Shown here piece by piece: positions 47,401 through 55,640 of a stretch of DNA of 62,000 nucleotides. Source of the stretch: Symbiodinium natans (Eukaryota; Sar; Dinophyceae; Suessiales; Symbiodiniaceae). A program made the translations under genes and the position numbers. The stretch is from NCBI GenBank assembly GCA_905221605.1, contig CAJNDS010000262.1, forward strand, positions 30,001 to 92,000. The letters run 5' to 3'. Within the stretch, counting starts at the first letter, position 1, and the number at the start of each line of letters is the position of its first letter. The notes under the pieces are model-generated. The model had not been told where the DNA came from, made no database searches, and saw only the letters and a list, made by a program, of their open reading frames with translations.

Positions 47401-50400
47401 CTTCATTTTGGTCAGTCTCCTCGCCGGGAATTTGCACTGCTCCTTCCAGCGCCGTCTCCTGTCCAGCCACTTCATGCCCAGGAAGAACTTGAGCGCTTTC
47501 AGATCCATTCACCTGTCCAGCAACACCTTGCCCAGGTAAAACCTCATCCGTGGAGCCCACCGCCAGCGAACCAACCATAACTGAGCCATCCCTTGCTCTT
47601 TTTTGAGACTGTTCAGTTCGACGAGAAGGTTGTGGTAGCGAAAAAACTTGAGAAGTCACTTCTTGGCGGGTCTCCCCCCGCGACGCTTTGTCGCGTTCTT
47701 TGCCAAGGTGAACCGATTTTTTCTGCCCGGCATTGGGGCCGGAAGAACCACCCATCGGAACATTGCCACGAATCGCAGTTCTCTGTGAATCCCTTTCTTG
47801 CAAAAGGATTTCCCGCATGCGGTGCACAGCATTGGTCTCTTCCTCGCTTGAATCGCTTGAGGAAGCGGCATAAGAAACCAAAGCCTCCGCCTGATCATCA
47901 TCGTCCACCACATCTGCCCACGCTCTGCTGAACCGATACGACAACCCACCACGAGGCTTCAGTTCCAGTGGTTTTGGTTTCTCCACCACTTCCGCCGGTT
48001 GCGCTCGTCGCTGTGAGCGAGAGCGTGGCACCTGTCGCACCTGTTTTTTGTCCAGCAAGGGCCTTCCCCTTTTCACAGGGTTTGATCTTGACCGATATTT
48101 TTTTGTTGGTGGATTCACCGGTGGCATTCCAACTCCCACCAACTTCAGCTTCTGTACACACAGCGGAGACCTCTGCGCAAGCGTCCAAGCGTCACGGTAC
48201 TTGACCTTATCAAAAAGCTCCCGATAGGAGCCTCTCGGCATCGTTTTTGCACCGGAGTCTTCAGCTTCACGCACCTGAGTGAGGGTTCGCACCGCCGCTC
48301 TTCCAGTCCCTTTGTTCCCAGAAGATTGTTGTACTCGTACAGATGCATCAGAAGGAACTGCCTTTTCCGGTCCTCCCGGTCGATATCGGACCTCACCCAC
48401 CAATTGCAGAATTTTGCATGCGGTCACCTTGTTGATCCCTTTGTCAACCAAATCTTCCACAAAGATGAACTCTTGCAAGTCCGACACATTGGTCACACCA
48501 AGGGTAATCATCACCTCACTTACATGAGGGGTATACACCCACAGGTGTTGGTTGCGAGCCATCCAATTTTCAATTGGCTCCTCTGGATTGTGAAGCTGAG
48601 TGCTAGTAGACGCAGCCACCGAATTCTTTTGTTCATCCGCCTCTTCTTCATCCAGAATACCCTTTTCACCATCTTTTTGTGACACATTGGTCATCTGCAG
48701 CGCTTTTGGTGCTGAGGAGGACGAAGATTCTGCTCCCCCACTTACTGGTGGTTGAAAAGCGTTCCTGTCAGGAATCTCCAATCCCTTTGCCCTTTGAAAG
48801 GACACATGGTTTGCCACATTCACCAAATGCTTCAACTGGGCCAGCCGGTCCTCAGACATCTCTTCGTGAGAATACTTGCAGCCAAATCGCACACGACATC
48901 TCCCTTTGAGATAGTAGTCGAAACAGCACTGGTGGAACCCCGCGTCCCTTATTGCCCTTCTGGAAGCATTGTCCCAAGATTTGCCAGGCTCCCAAGTCCC
49001 TTCCAATGCCACGTCATCGTCGTGGAGATACCTGCACGCAGTCCCATATTTACAGCCACTTTGGTTGTAAAACAGACACAGCCGTTTCTTCGTTTCACCC
49101 AGCGTAGGCTCACCTTTTGATGTCCCTTTGCCATAGTTGTACTGGGCTCGGAAGGCCGAATCCTCCCGCTCCTGCTGCACCTCATCCACTGTACCTTCAT
49201 CAGTTGGAGGGCCACCGATGTCCCCATCCTCGTCACCAGTTTTTTGGCTGTTCTTTGGCTCAGTTGGCTCTCCTTCAGGCCACCCTTCACCGTAGCGACG
49301 ATGTTCATAGGAACACCCATCTCCATTTCGACACCTCCCTTGATTGAAGAACCTGCACAGCTTACTGTATCCAAGTGACACAGTTTTCGGAGTCGTGTGA
49401 GCCGTTTTGTACTGATCGGGATCCATATAGGTCTCTATCGGCCTGTTTTCCCTCTTGCTCATCTCCTCGACTGCACCGTCAAGCTCTTGCAGAAATCGCT
49501 TGGTGTCCAACCACAGCTCGTTCCAAAGCTCATCTTTTCCCTTGCTCAGCAACATTGCCACCGCTTCACCCACAACTGGTCCACTAAATCTTCTTTTCTT
49601 GCGTGCCAGTTCGTAGAGCGCGTCGTGGTACTGCTTCCGGGAAAAAGTGGTTGTTTCTTCCACACCGACACGTTCTTTCTTCTCAGGCTTCCAACCATCA
49701 CTTAGCAAGATGTTGTATGCGCTCCGAGCCTCATTATTCAGGAATGCATGATCTGCAATACACTCCACAATCACGTCCATTGAACGACTCAGCAACATCC
49801 CAGTGATTTTGCCCACATAGTCATTATCAATTGTTTCATCTTCCAGGAGATTTCGACAGATCTTCTCTCCATAGAGCTGTTTCTGCTCAGCCTCCTCTTG
49901 TTCCCTCGAGGATGCTTTTGACTCGGCGAACCACTCACGAGACTGCGGTTCCTCTGACTTCCAGTCCCATTGACCATCAGAACCTTTGTAAGATTGACCA
50001 GTCTGCCATGAGCCTGTCCACCATGTACCCCAGCCGCTGTCCTTCCATTTGCGCAGCTTTGGCGAGGAATCCTCCTCGTTCTCTTCCAAAACCAGAAAGG
50101 TGTCCAAGATTATGGTACCATCATCTTCCACTCGTTTCACTGTTCCATTGACAGTATCACCAAATTGGAACTGATGTACATTGTTCCCTTCTGCAGGAAT
50201 CAATACATTTAGATCACCATAGTCCAAAAAAGCTCCATACCCATTGATGCAGCGCACTAGACCAGTGATCTTATCTCCCTCTTCATAGCAATGTGTCCCA
50301 GGTGATTCCAAGGCTCCCGCTCGGGGCACTTTCTTTGCATGCTCTTCAGAAACCATCTCTGTATCATCGGCTCCTGGCGCATCCTTTATCTTCACCTTTG

Positions 50401-52261
50401 GGTCACACTGCTCGTCCTGTTCCACGAGTCCCACAAGCTCATCTTTTTTGTGCTCTTGGATTTCAGGACTTCCCTTTTTCTCTGCCAAAGGCTTTGCCTC
50501 ATCTGCCTCAGTTCGCTCGGTGTCGACTTCCGGTGAACTTCCAGACGGCAACGCTTCTCCCTTCATGGGAGTGGACCCTTCATTGGTGTCCTTTGTCACA
50601 CCTTCTGCAGCAGGCAAATTTTCTTCCGCTGCAGGGTGATTGAGTTGATCATCCACGGCAGGCACACTTTCTTCCACCGCAGGCTCCTTTGGTTCCACGG
50701 TTTCCAAAGGAGAATTGCCACCATCATTGACCACAGCTGCCTCATTGGCTCCGGTGTAGTCCTTGTCATTTCGTTCCTCGCGGCTAATTTCAGGTTGCAC
50801 CAGTGCGTCCACCTGTGAACCTCCATCATCAGCTGCTGCGGAGACCTGCGCCCCATTGTTGCAGTCGCCCGTGGAACGTACCACCATATGCACCTCAACC
50901 CGTGCCTCATTCGCACTCCAGGTACTATCTGGCGCATCGACCCGCGCTTCATTGGCGCTCCAGGCCTCATCTTTCTTATCAACCGTGTCTCCAGCAGTTT
51001 CAGAAGTTTCCTTTTCCCTTTGAATGGCAGAATTCTCGGCACCAAACGAAGAGACCTCCTCAGTCGTAATGCACAACTTTTTCTCTTCGTCATCCAAATC
51101 TCCAGGGCCATCTTCCTGAACAACAGGCACCACATCCACCACTCGCTCTTCTGTAGCCGACACAATTCCGATCTCCACATTGGGCATTTTTTCTTCTGGA
51201 CCCACCGATTCCACCGCTGCCACACCCTCAGAAAGCATCCCCATTTCTTCCCGATCCAGATGTTGAGCTTCAGCGATGTCTGCTCGGTTTCCAGAAATCC
51301 CCTCTTCATCAGGAGAACCCGAGGTCGGGGCGTCACCACCACCCCTAGGACCGCTATCCCCGATAGTAGAGGAAAAATCCTTTTCTCTTACACTATTTAC
51401 ACCGCTGTTCACACTTTCCATGCTACCCTGCTGTGCCCTAGAAGACTCAGTAGATGAGGGAGACGAGGTAGCACCCAGCGTTGGCTCATCTTCCACAGGG
51501 ACAATGCCCATTCCAACACCTGGCCCCTCGCTATTTCCAGCCATTCCAGTCTTCTTAGGCAACACCCATTGGGTATCACCAGTGTCCAAGCAGTAAAAAT
51601 ATTCTCTCCCATCCTCGTGAAAATGGCGTTCCCATGTCTTCCCATCGCAGTCGACGATTGGAAGGTCAGCAGCCTGAGACGCTTTGCCTCCACCACCAGC
51701 GTATAAGTCCTCGTCTGACTCTTGCTGTATTCTTGCTGCCTCCAATTCCAGGATTTCTCCTTCGCTCATCACCATAGCAACACGAACGACTCCTTCTGCG
51801 TCCCCAACAACGAGGATACTGCTTTTTGTCGCAGCAACAGGCGCAGTTTCTTCCACTTCACCTGTCAACAGATCACCACTTTCAGCCGCGAAACTCACCT
51901 TGTTGCGAGCTCGCTTGGAAACAGGGATAACATCCCCAACCAGTTCTGTCTGGCACCCTTGCTCCACCATCTTTGACGTAGAGGAGCTTGTTGTTGGCGC
52001 TCCCGTTGATTCAGCAGATTCCGCAGCTCGAAGAAGATGCCCATGTTTGCTCAGAAGGCGCAGCAAAACTGCTTCCATCTGGTCTTCCAGTCCTTCCACC
52101 ACCGGCTTCTCTTCGCCACGCATACCACCAACATCAACCAGAGCTTCCTCATTGGGAACGACTTTTTCACCCGTTGCAGACCTTTTGACACCACCATCAC
52201 CTTGGTCGCCCACATTGGAGCTTGATGATGCCACCCCAGTCCGTAACCAGTTGGTCGCCAT
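44432..52261 (-). CDS. 2,609-aa multidomain RNA-binding-type protein of the LTR element (WW, S1, MLLE-like x2, CCCH x6)
   Basis: One uninterrupted frame; the start is chosen for its GCCATGG context 65 bp after the LTR. Domains by residue: WW-like 205-236 (W210, YFY 221-223, W232, P235); low-complexity acidic 240-650 with a WSANEARV duplication; S1/OB fold 657-725 (GLVRCINGYGAFLDYG, GTVKRVEDDGTIILD); MLLE-like 793-856 with VGKITGMLLS, close to the PABP C-terminal hallmark KITGMLLE; a second weaker MLLE-like block 877-935 (GEAVAMLLSKGKDEL); CCCH fingers C969/C977/C983/H987, C1062/C1070/C1076/H1080, C1113/C1122/C1128/H1132; helical SAM-like 1230-1290; basic 1385-1420; unknown globular region 1640-1905; fingers C2198/C2208/C2214/H2218, C2230/C2239/C2245/H2249, C2256/C2265/C2271/H2275; Lys-rich tail. 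WW, S1, MLLE and CCCH are known RNA or mRNP modules. A Gag-like packaging role is inference. No protease, integrase or polymerase motif. Confidence 0.93.
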   Translation of the reverse strand: MATNWLRTGVASSSSNVGDQGDGGVKRSATGEKVVPNEEALVDVGGMRGEEKPVVEGLEDQMEAVLLRLLSKHGHLLRAAESAESTGAPTTSSSTSKMVEQGCQTELVGDVIPVSKRARNKVSFAAESGDLLTGEVEETAPVAATKSSILVVGDAEGVVRVAMVMSEGEILELEAARIQQESDEDLYAGGGGKASQAADLPIVDCDGKTWERHFHEDGREYFYCLDTGDTQWVLPKKTGMAGNSEGPGVGMGIVPVEDEPTLGATSSPSSTESSRAQQGSMESVNSGVNSVREKDFSSTIGDSGPRGGGDAPTSGSPDEEGISGNRADIAEAQHLDREEMGMLSEGVAAVESVGPEEKMPNVEIGIVSATEERVVDVVPVVQEDGPGDLDDEEKKLCITTEEVSSFGAENSAIQREKETSETAGDTVDKKDEAWSANEARVDAPDSTWSANEARVEVHMVVRSTGDCNNGAQVSAAADDGGSQVDALVQPEISREERNDKDYTGANEAAVVNDGGNSPLETVEPKEPAVEESVPAVDDQLNHPAAEENLPAAEGVTKDTNEGSTPMKGEALPSGSSPEVDTERTEADEAKPLAEKKGSPEIQEHKKDELVGLVEQDEQCDPKVKIKDAPGADDTEMVSEEHAKKVPRAGALESPGTHCYEEGDKITGLVRCINGYGAFLDYGDLNVLIPAEGNNVHQFQFGDTVNGTVKRVEDDGTIILDTFLVLEENEEDSSPKLRKWKDSGWGTWWTGSWQTGQSYKGSDGQWDWKSEEPQSREWFAESKASSREQEEAEQKQLYGEKICRNLLEDETIDNDYVGKITGMLLSRSMDVIVECIADHAFLNNEARSAYNILLSDGWKPEKKERVGVEETTTFSRKQYHDALYELARKKRRFSGPVVGEAVAMLLSKGKDELWNELWLDTKRFLQELDGAVEEMSKRENRPIETYMDPDQYKTAHTTPKTVSLGYSKLCRFFNQGRCRNGDGCSYEHRRYGEGWPEGEPTEPKNSQKTGDEDGDIGGPPTDEGTVDEVQQEREDSAFRAQYNYGKGTSKGEPTLGETKKRLCLFYNQSGCKYGTACRYLHDDDVALEGTWEPGKSWDNASRRAIRDAGFHQCCFDYYLKGRCRVRFGCKYSHEEMSEDRLAQLKHLVNVANHVSFQRAKGLEIPDRNAFQPPVSGGAESSSSSAPKALQMTNVSQKDGEKGILDEEEADEQKNSVAASTSTQLHNPEEPIENWMARNQHLWVYTPHVSEVMITLGVTNVSDLQEFIFVEDLVDKGINKVTACKILQLVGEVRYRPGGPEKAVPSDASVRVQQSSGNKGTGRAAVRTLTQVREAEDSGAKTMPRGSYRELFDKVKYRDAWTLAQRSPLCVQKLKLVGVGMPPVNPPTKKYRSRSNPVKRGRPLLDKKQVRQVPRSRSQRRAQPAEVVEKPKPLELKPRGGLSYRFSRAWADVVDDDDQAEALVSYAASSSDSSEEETNAVHRMREILLQERDSQRTAIRGNVPMGGSSGPNAGQKKSVHLGKERDKASRGETRQEVTSQVFSLPQPSRRTEQSQKRARDGSVMVGSLAVGSTDEVLPGQGVAGQVNGSESAQVLPGHEVAGQETALEGAVQIPGEETDQNEGEGGSNDLRGDDAKNLDGGLVRSDLQQLLVKGLLNRIYWKVAVGKLPVGQRDCQKGSNKMDRNLVISMSSEGASEQDENLALEDDADQSMGDGAMVVLVYDPRTLIQSPTTDWVMRRGLTDRSIWPAMAYTAQRICAEMVQVDELNAQLNTGRLLFERRDQGYYCDLHHSFHDNPCLPVVGNYPLSVMGALLSPGLEKEFRDTGKFGTAMEAIAYDWSRSPGMEVHVELMARVANLVAPFLKLGGQGTVVNSEFLWQHGRDQMMEFLQAATCADQLEVLWNRMDDDADEEVDPTGMVLEIPDQQDAVLDQGNNESLIPIEDAGGETLGDTGRDGKAPEVSPEEETSSGSSRLAGTRIFLWSVYSRVASNFSTQDRTTGKIFDSTKGYPGEGPNNGDNPSSKRNLPWISEDYLDEVVSKKMERSSDMDGLEGSVPGSEGSLEKVEVENVTASKILMALWKKGSRAGYRRLCRLNVSGCKVGTMKRPIKRVQKIGTRKALVKKFNVFGSSQHGSGVGGKPIMKVVGPRPGFPAVLQAPTTDSTSGEGSSPQVHGNVHVEHNRPMDRYEAERLEKRKKGFCYWFSKGKDRCKFGEDCKFIHSEDDVVLHSYWCKYYVAGRDCFAGKDCAFSHDATGVRCIQFARSGKCRYGDRCVFEHGVPLDEQRPRSPRTPPRDGPRRSSGANGGEKEISPEQFDDGEEYSMTYDDDTKMSELLMEAISILSNGKPDLARAEADPLFKLLKFKGDADQMDREWVSWTDDMLSVLELHEVVKSYDISLEEVEEWVNDLRIWFERANLEEEKDPKRGKKRSLERESSKDIPAEKEVVETSETEVIVEEEAKKVKKKRKPVVIEDPYTLLVPKPKKMPATIEKSGSSTNAAVSAGEKASRMRAKSIVGGKAKKKEKSQSPKKGEVVVVKGPEEKDRPPDVDEQASAAVSAELGQPCQAIEDAKREGLVSSIQRGVQDPVLTVSDLEYILLQLHLKIANNRKKK

Positions 52262-52313
52262 GGCTTCAAGCTTCCACCCTAAAGCCGAAACACAAACCGC
52301 AGGGAACCTAATT

Positions 52314-52326
52314 TGGGCTCATAACC
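52314..52326 (-). promoter_or_regulatory. Primer-binding site for half tRNA-iMet
   Basis: The plus strand reads TGGGCTCATAACC immediately beside the LTR. Its GGGCTCATAACC is the anticodon arm (CAU anticodon) of yeast-type initiator tRNA-Met. The element RNA thus carries the complement GGTTATGAGCCCA. Copia and Ty5 are primed by this cleaved half-tRNA (established). Confidence 0.85.
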
Positions 52327-52548
52327 TACGGGGGGAACCCGAAGGGGGACGAGAAACCGAAAAGTCAACCCCAACAGAATCCCTTGATTTCCCTGGATCA
52401 ACCACACAACAAACCCAAACCACAGGGCACTCACCTTTTACTACCAGGCACATGGCCCAGTCTTGAGCCAAAAAAATGATTTCCGGGTTTATTAACCCTT
52501 TCAACTTCCAACACTAACTCTTTTTACAATACCAGTTGCAGCTCCGCA
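52327..52548 (-). repeat. 5' LTR, 222 bp
   Basis: Same length and sequence by eye as the 3' LTR. The DinoSL-like motif is at 52462-52473, AATAAA at 52488-52493 and GTGAGT at 52429-52434. A pyrimidine-rich stretch ends in CCCCCCGTAG at the LTR/leader junction and could act as a splice acceptor (inference). Confidence 0.93.
52462..52473 (-). promoter_or_regulatory. DinoSL-like motif in 5' LTR
   Basis: TTTTGGCTCAAG in the element sense, 79 bases into the LTR, upstream of the GTGAGT donor-like site. If transcripts begin or are capped here they would carry spliced-leader-like 5' ends (inference). Confidence 0.6.
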
Positions 52549-52582
52549 TAGGGTTTAGGGTTTAGGGTTTAGGGTTTAGGGT
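52549..52582 (+). repeat. TTTAGGG array, right flank of the LTR element
   Basis: Begins with the TAGGG duplication (52549-52553). It is the continuation of the 43808-43840 array. Another array follows at 52859-52903. Confidence 0.93.
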
Positions 52583-52962
52583 ACCTATACTGAAACTTGG
52601 GGAAACCCAGCAAAAGTCATAATGTCAGCTGTTTCTTGGGAATTAAAGTACCCCGAAATTTGGAAATTATAGTTCCAACATTTACCTGTTTTCTGAGGAC
52701 TTGAAGTACCCAATTTGTTTTTAACAAAAAGTTGTTTCCGAGTATCCCCCAAGGAACCGTTTCTGCAAGGAGGCCCAGCCTTGCAACACACCTGCTGATC
52801 CAAGCTTTTGGGCGGGTTGTCACCTGAGGCTGGCCTTAGAAAGCCTCTGAAAAATGATTTTAGGGTTTAGGGTTTAGGGTTTAGGGTTTAGGGTTTAGGG
52901 TTTCTAAATTATGGTCCTCTTAAACCCACGATTAGGGAACACAAAAAAATATGCCAAGGGCC

Positions 52963-54663
52963 CTACCTGGTCGCCCAAGTTCAATTCACGGAGGTTGTGA
53001 AGCTTCGAAAAAGGTCTCCTCCTGCAGATGGGACAGCTCACTGTCATCCAGCCGTACCTCCTCCAGGTGCGGCATGTGGTGAAAGACCTTCCGAGGCAAA
53101 TCCCCGATCTTGTTGTAGTTCAGAATGAGCACCTTGGGGTCGCTCCAACTTCCAAAGCATCTTCCGGCAGCTGGGTGATGTTGTTCCTATACAAGTCTAA
53201 GGTCTGCCCTCGGCTCCGCAGCTCCACGGAGCCAACCTGCCGATGTCGAACTTCGGTATCAGGACGGTCTCTACGTGGCGCGGCGCCGAGGTGAGCTTCT
53301 TCCACTCCTCATCTTTCGGTGCCGCGCGCTCTCCGCACTCCGCACGGTCAACGTGCACGGTCGAGATGTTGCGGGTCAAGCGGAGTGCAGCTGTGAGGTC
53401 CTTCAACTGCGCCGCGTCTCGGAGAGATGTTCGAAAGATCTAGACATCGCAAAAAAGCACTTGAGCCTCCTCTGCTGTCCAGCGTGCCTTCTCACTCTTC
53501 CCAGCTATAATCACGCTCCGCAAGAGAACCTCCAGCACCCCAAGATCCCAGTTTGCAATCTCCTGGGCGAGGGCCCCTCCAACAACCTTTAGAAATGCCA
53601 TCGGAAAGCTTGCCGCCTGCAGCCTCATGTCTTTCAGTGTGGCAGCTTGGGCTTCCGAGGCATCTGCCGACGCTCCGGGGACCAGAAGATGCATGAATGT
53701 ACTCAGCGATATCCAGGCCTTGGCTGCAGCAGTTGCAACTCGTCTCTGTAGGCCCAAGCTGCACTGGCCATGCCTGTGGCAGCAAGCCACACTTTGGAGA
53801 GCTTTGGAGGCCAACTCACGAGCTCGTCACTCTGCCATCGGGATCCGAAGTTCTGATGCCTCATGATCGTATCCACTCGGGTGGAATTACTCGCACGATC
53901 CACTCGGGTGCAATTACGTTCCAGAAGCTCACACAGCGTGTCGCTTGATGACGCGATCCTCCGGTGGACGTCGGAGCTCATGGTCAGCAGCTCACAGCCT
54001 TTAAGTGCTTTGCCGCCCATGCGGCTGGGGAGTCCACGCCGTGCCACGTCACCTTCAACCTCTGCTCGATTCTTGCCTAGGAAGGCCCTCTTAAAAGCCT
54101 CTCAAAAAAATATTCCTGAAGACCCACTCAGGGAAAAGGTATAACATGTCCCAAGGCACGGTAACGATTCTGTAGAAGGGTGCTTGCGATGCAGCGGGTG
54201 GCGTTATGGAAGCTGAGCGATCTCATCGCGGATTCCTTCAGCTGAAGTTTTGGATCTTCCACTCCACCGTAAACGCCTTAGGGCGGCCAGCAGAAGAAGT
54301 GGAAGAACACTCAGTCGGGCACACAGCTTGGCCACCCATTTTGAGCACTCTAGTTCTCAAGAGTAGCTCAAAACATCCCAATCTGGATTGTAAACAGTTT
54401 AAACACTTTGCCACCTAGATCACCTTGTCTGTCATAAACTACCGAATGGAGCTCTATTCCGGAAAGCTGAACAGGGCTCAAGCACCTTATCTTCCAACAC
54501 CGGCATCACCAGCAAGCGCAACTCCATCAGCGCTGTCGGGTCATACTCGTGGATCACCACTGTGACCGGCCGCCAGTTTGGAGCGCGTCTCCCACGGAGA
54601 TATTGCGTCCCGTCTTCGTTGGCAAGGACTTGGACGATTGCATCGTGCTCGAATATCTTCCTT
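52963..54663 (-). pseudogene. Frameshifted LRR-containing locus
   Basis: Coding-like blocks on the minus strand: 54663-54440 (VTVVIHEYDPTALMELRLLV); ~54050-53710 (TMSSDVHRRIASSSDTLCEL); ~53720-53455 (ASEAQAATLKDMRLQAASFP); ~53425-53215 (KDLTAALRLTRNISTVHVD); 53200-52970 with LRRs (TLDLYRNNITQLPEDA; VLILNYNKIGDLPRKVFHHM; HNLRELNLGD), ending at CAG|GTAGGG, a plausible donor. The LRR part needs two frame changes, one near 53157 (TGCTTTGGAAG) and one near 53009 (CCTTTTTCGAAG). Both are at T runs, and further frame changes occur near 53220, 53440 and 53720. The reading is a decayed gene or assembly homopolymer errors; short introns are less likely. Function unknown. Confidence 0.5.
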
Positions 54664-54745
54664 TACTATAGTGTTCTATAGTATAGTATACTATACTGTG
54701 ACTATACTATAGTATACTAGAGTATCGTATACTATAGTATATCTT
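54661..54745. repeat. TATAGTATAC-type palindromic tract
   Basis: Dense overlapping TATAGTATA/TATACTATA self-complementary units. The same type recurs at 55291-55437 and 55526-55604, flanking the TTG/TTGG block. Confidence 0.85.
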
Positions 54746-54812
54746 TATCTAAGTGCGGAGATGGCCACGGTCGGTACCTGTATTGCTGCTGTTGGGTTCT
54801 CTCCCGTTCCCA

Positions 54813-54998
54813 TTGTTGTTGTTGTTGTTGGTTGGTTGGTTGGTTGGTTGGTTGGTTGGTTGGTTGGTTGGTTGGTTGGTTGGCTGGCTGGCTGGCTGGT
54901 TGGTTGGTTGGTTGGTTGGTTGGTTGGTTGGTTGGTTGTTGTTGTTGTGGTTGTTGTGGTTGTTGTCGTTGTCGTTGTGGTTGTCGTTGTGGTTGTCG

Positions 54999-55072
<74 letters not shown>

Positions 55073-55136
55073 GCTGTTGCTGTTGCTGTTGTTGTTGCTG
55101 CTGTTGTTGCTGTTGTTGTCGTTGTCGTTGTCGTCG

Positions 55137-55228
<92 letters not shown>

Positions 55229-55232
55229 GCTG
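54813..55232 (+). repeat. Long (TTGG)n / (TTG)n microsatellite
   Basis: TTGG units dominate 54829-54937 and TTG (with TTGTGG, TTGTCG and TTGCTG variants) 54938-55232. Three-base periodicity leaves frames open on both strands (poly-Val/Leu/Cys or poly-Thr), but there is no other sign of coding. Confidence 0.95.
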
Positions 55233-55290
55233 CTGTGGCTTTGCCGCCTCTGCGATTATTACAATCGAAAAGCACTTAGATAAAAATATG

Positions 55291-55604
55291 CTGTAGTATA
55301 CTATACTGTAGTATACTATAGTATAGTAATAGAATATATTATACTATAGCGTAGTGATAGTGTAGTATACTATCCTATAGAATACTGTACTCTAGTATGC
55401 TATAGTATAGTAGTAGTATAGTATATTATACTATAGTAGCAAATGAGGATGTAGGCCGTCTCCAACCTCCCCACGCTCAGAGCTGCCGATAAGTTGCACC
55501 TGCTGACTTGCAAGTAGACTTGGTATACTATATACTTTTCTATACTATACTGTAGTGTGCTATATACTATACTTTTCTTTTGCATACTATAGTATAGTAC
55601 TTAC
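55291..55604. repeat. TATAGTATAC-type tracts on the far side of the microsatellite
   Basis: Two tracts (55291-55437, 55526-55604) separated by unique sequence. The second abuts the end of the membrane-protein gene. Confidence 0.8.
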
Positions 55605-55640
55605 TCTAGAAACAACTTCTTGCGATACAACTGGCTTACC

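Larger units (their letters stand above)
43841..52548 (-). mobile_element. Complete non-autonomous Ty1/copia-class LTR retroelement with giant single ORF
   Basis: 8,708 bp bounded by identical 222-bp direct repeats (43841-44062 and 52327-52548). In element sense it has: 5' LTR starting TGCGGAGCTG; a primer-binding site GGTTATGAGCCCA directly after the LTR; a 65-bp leader; a 7,830-bp open frame (52261 to 44432); a 3' non-coding stretch of about 360 bp; polypurine tract GACAGGGGGAG; 3' LTR. The 5-bp duplication TAGGG flanks it. The primer site pairs with the anticodon arm of initiator tRNA-Met rather than the tRNA 3' end, which is known for copia and Ty5. I see no DTG/DSG protease site, integrase HHCC/DDE, YxDD polymerase or RNase H, so replication must use enzymes in trans. 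Identical LTRs and an intact frame indicate recent insertion. LTR end TA in place of CA is unusual. Confidence 0.92.

Noticed and set aside
43841-52548. Host gene flanked by chance repeats, or a DNA transposon
   Set aside because: Direct (not inverted) identical 222-bp repeats with primer site, polypurine tract and a 5-bp duplication match an LTR element.
54745-55283. Open frames of over 170 codons across the TTG/TTGG block (poly-Thr, poly-Val, poly-Leu, poly-Cys)
   Set aside because: They exist on both strands because the repeat has three-base periodicity and lacks stops. No non-repeat coding feature supports any of them.
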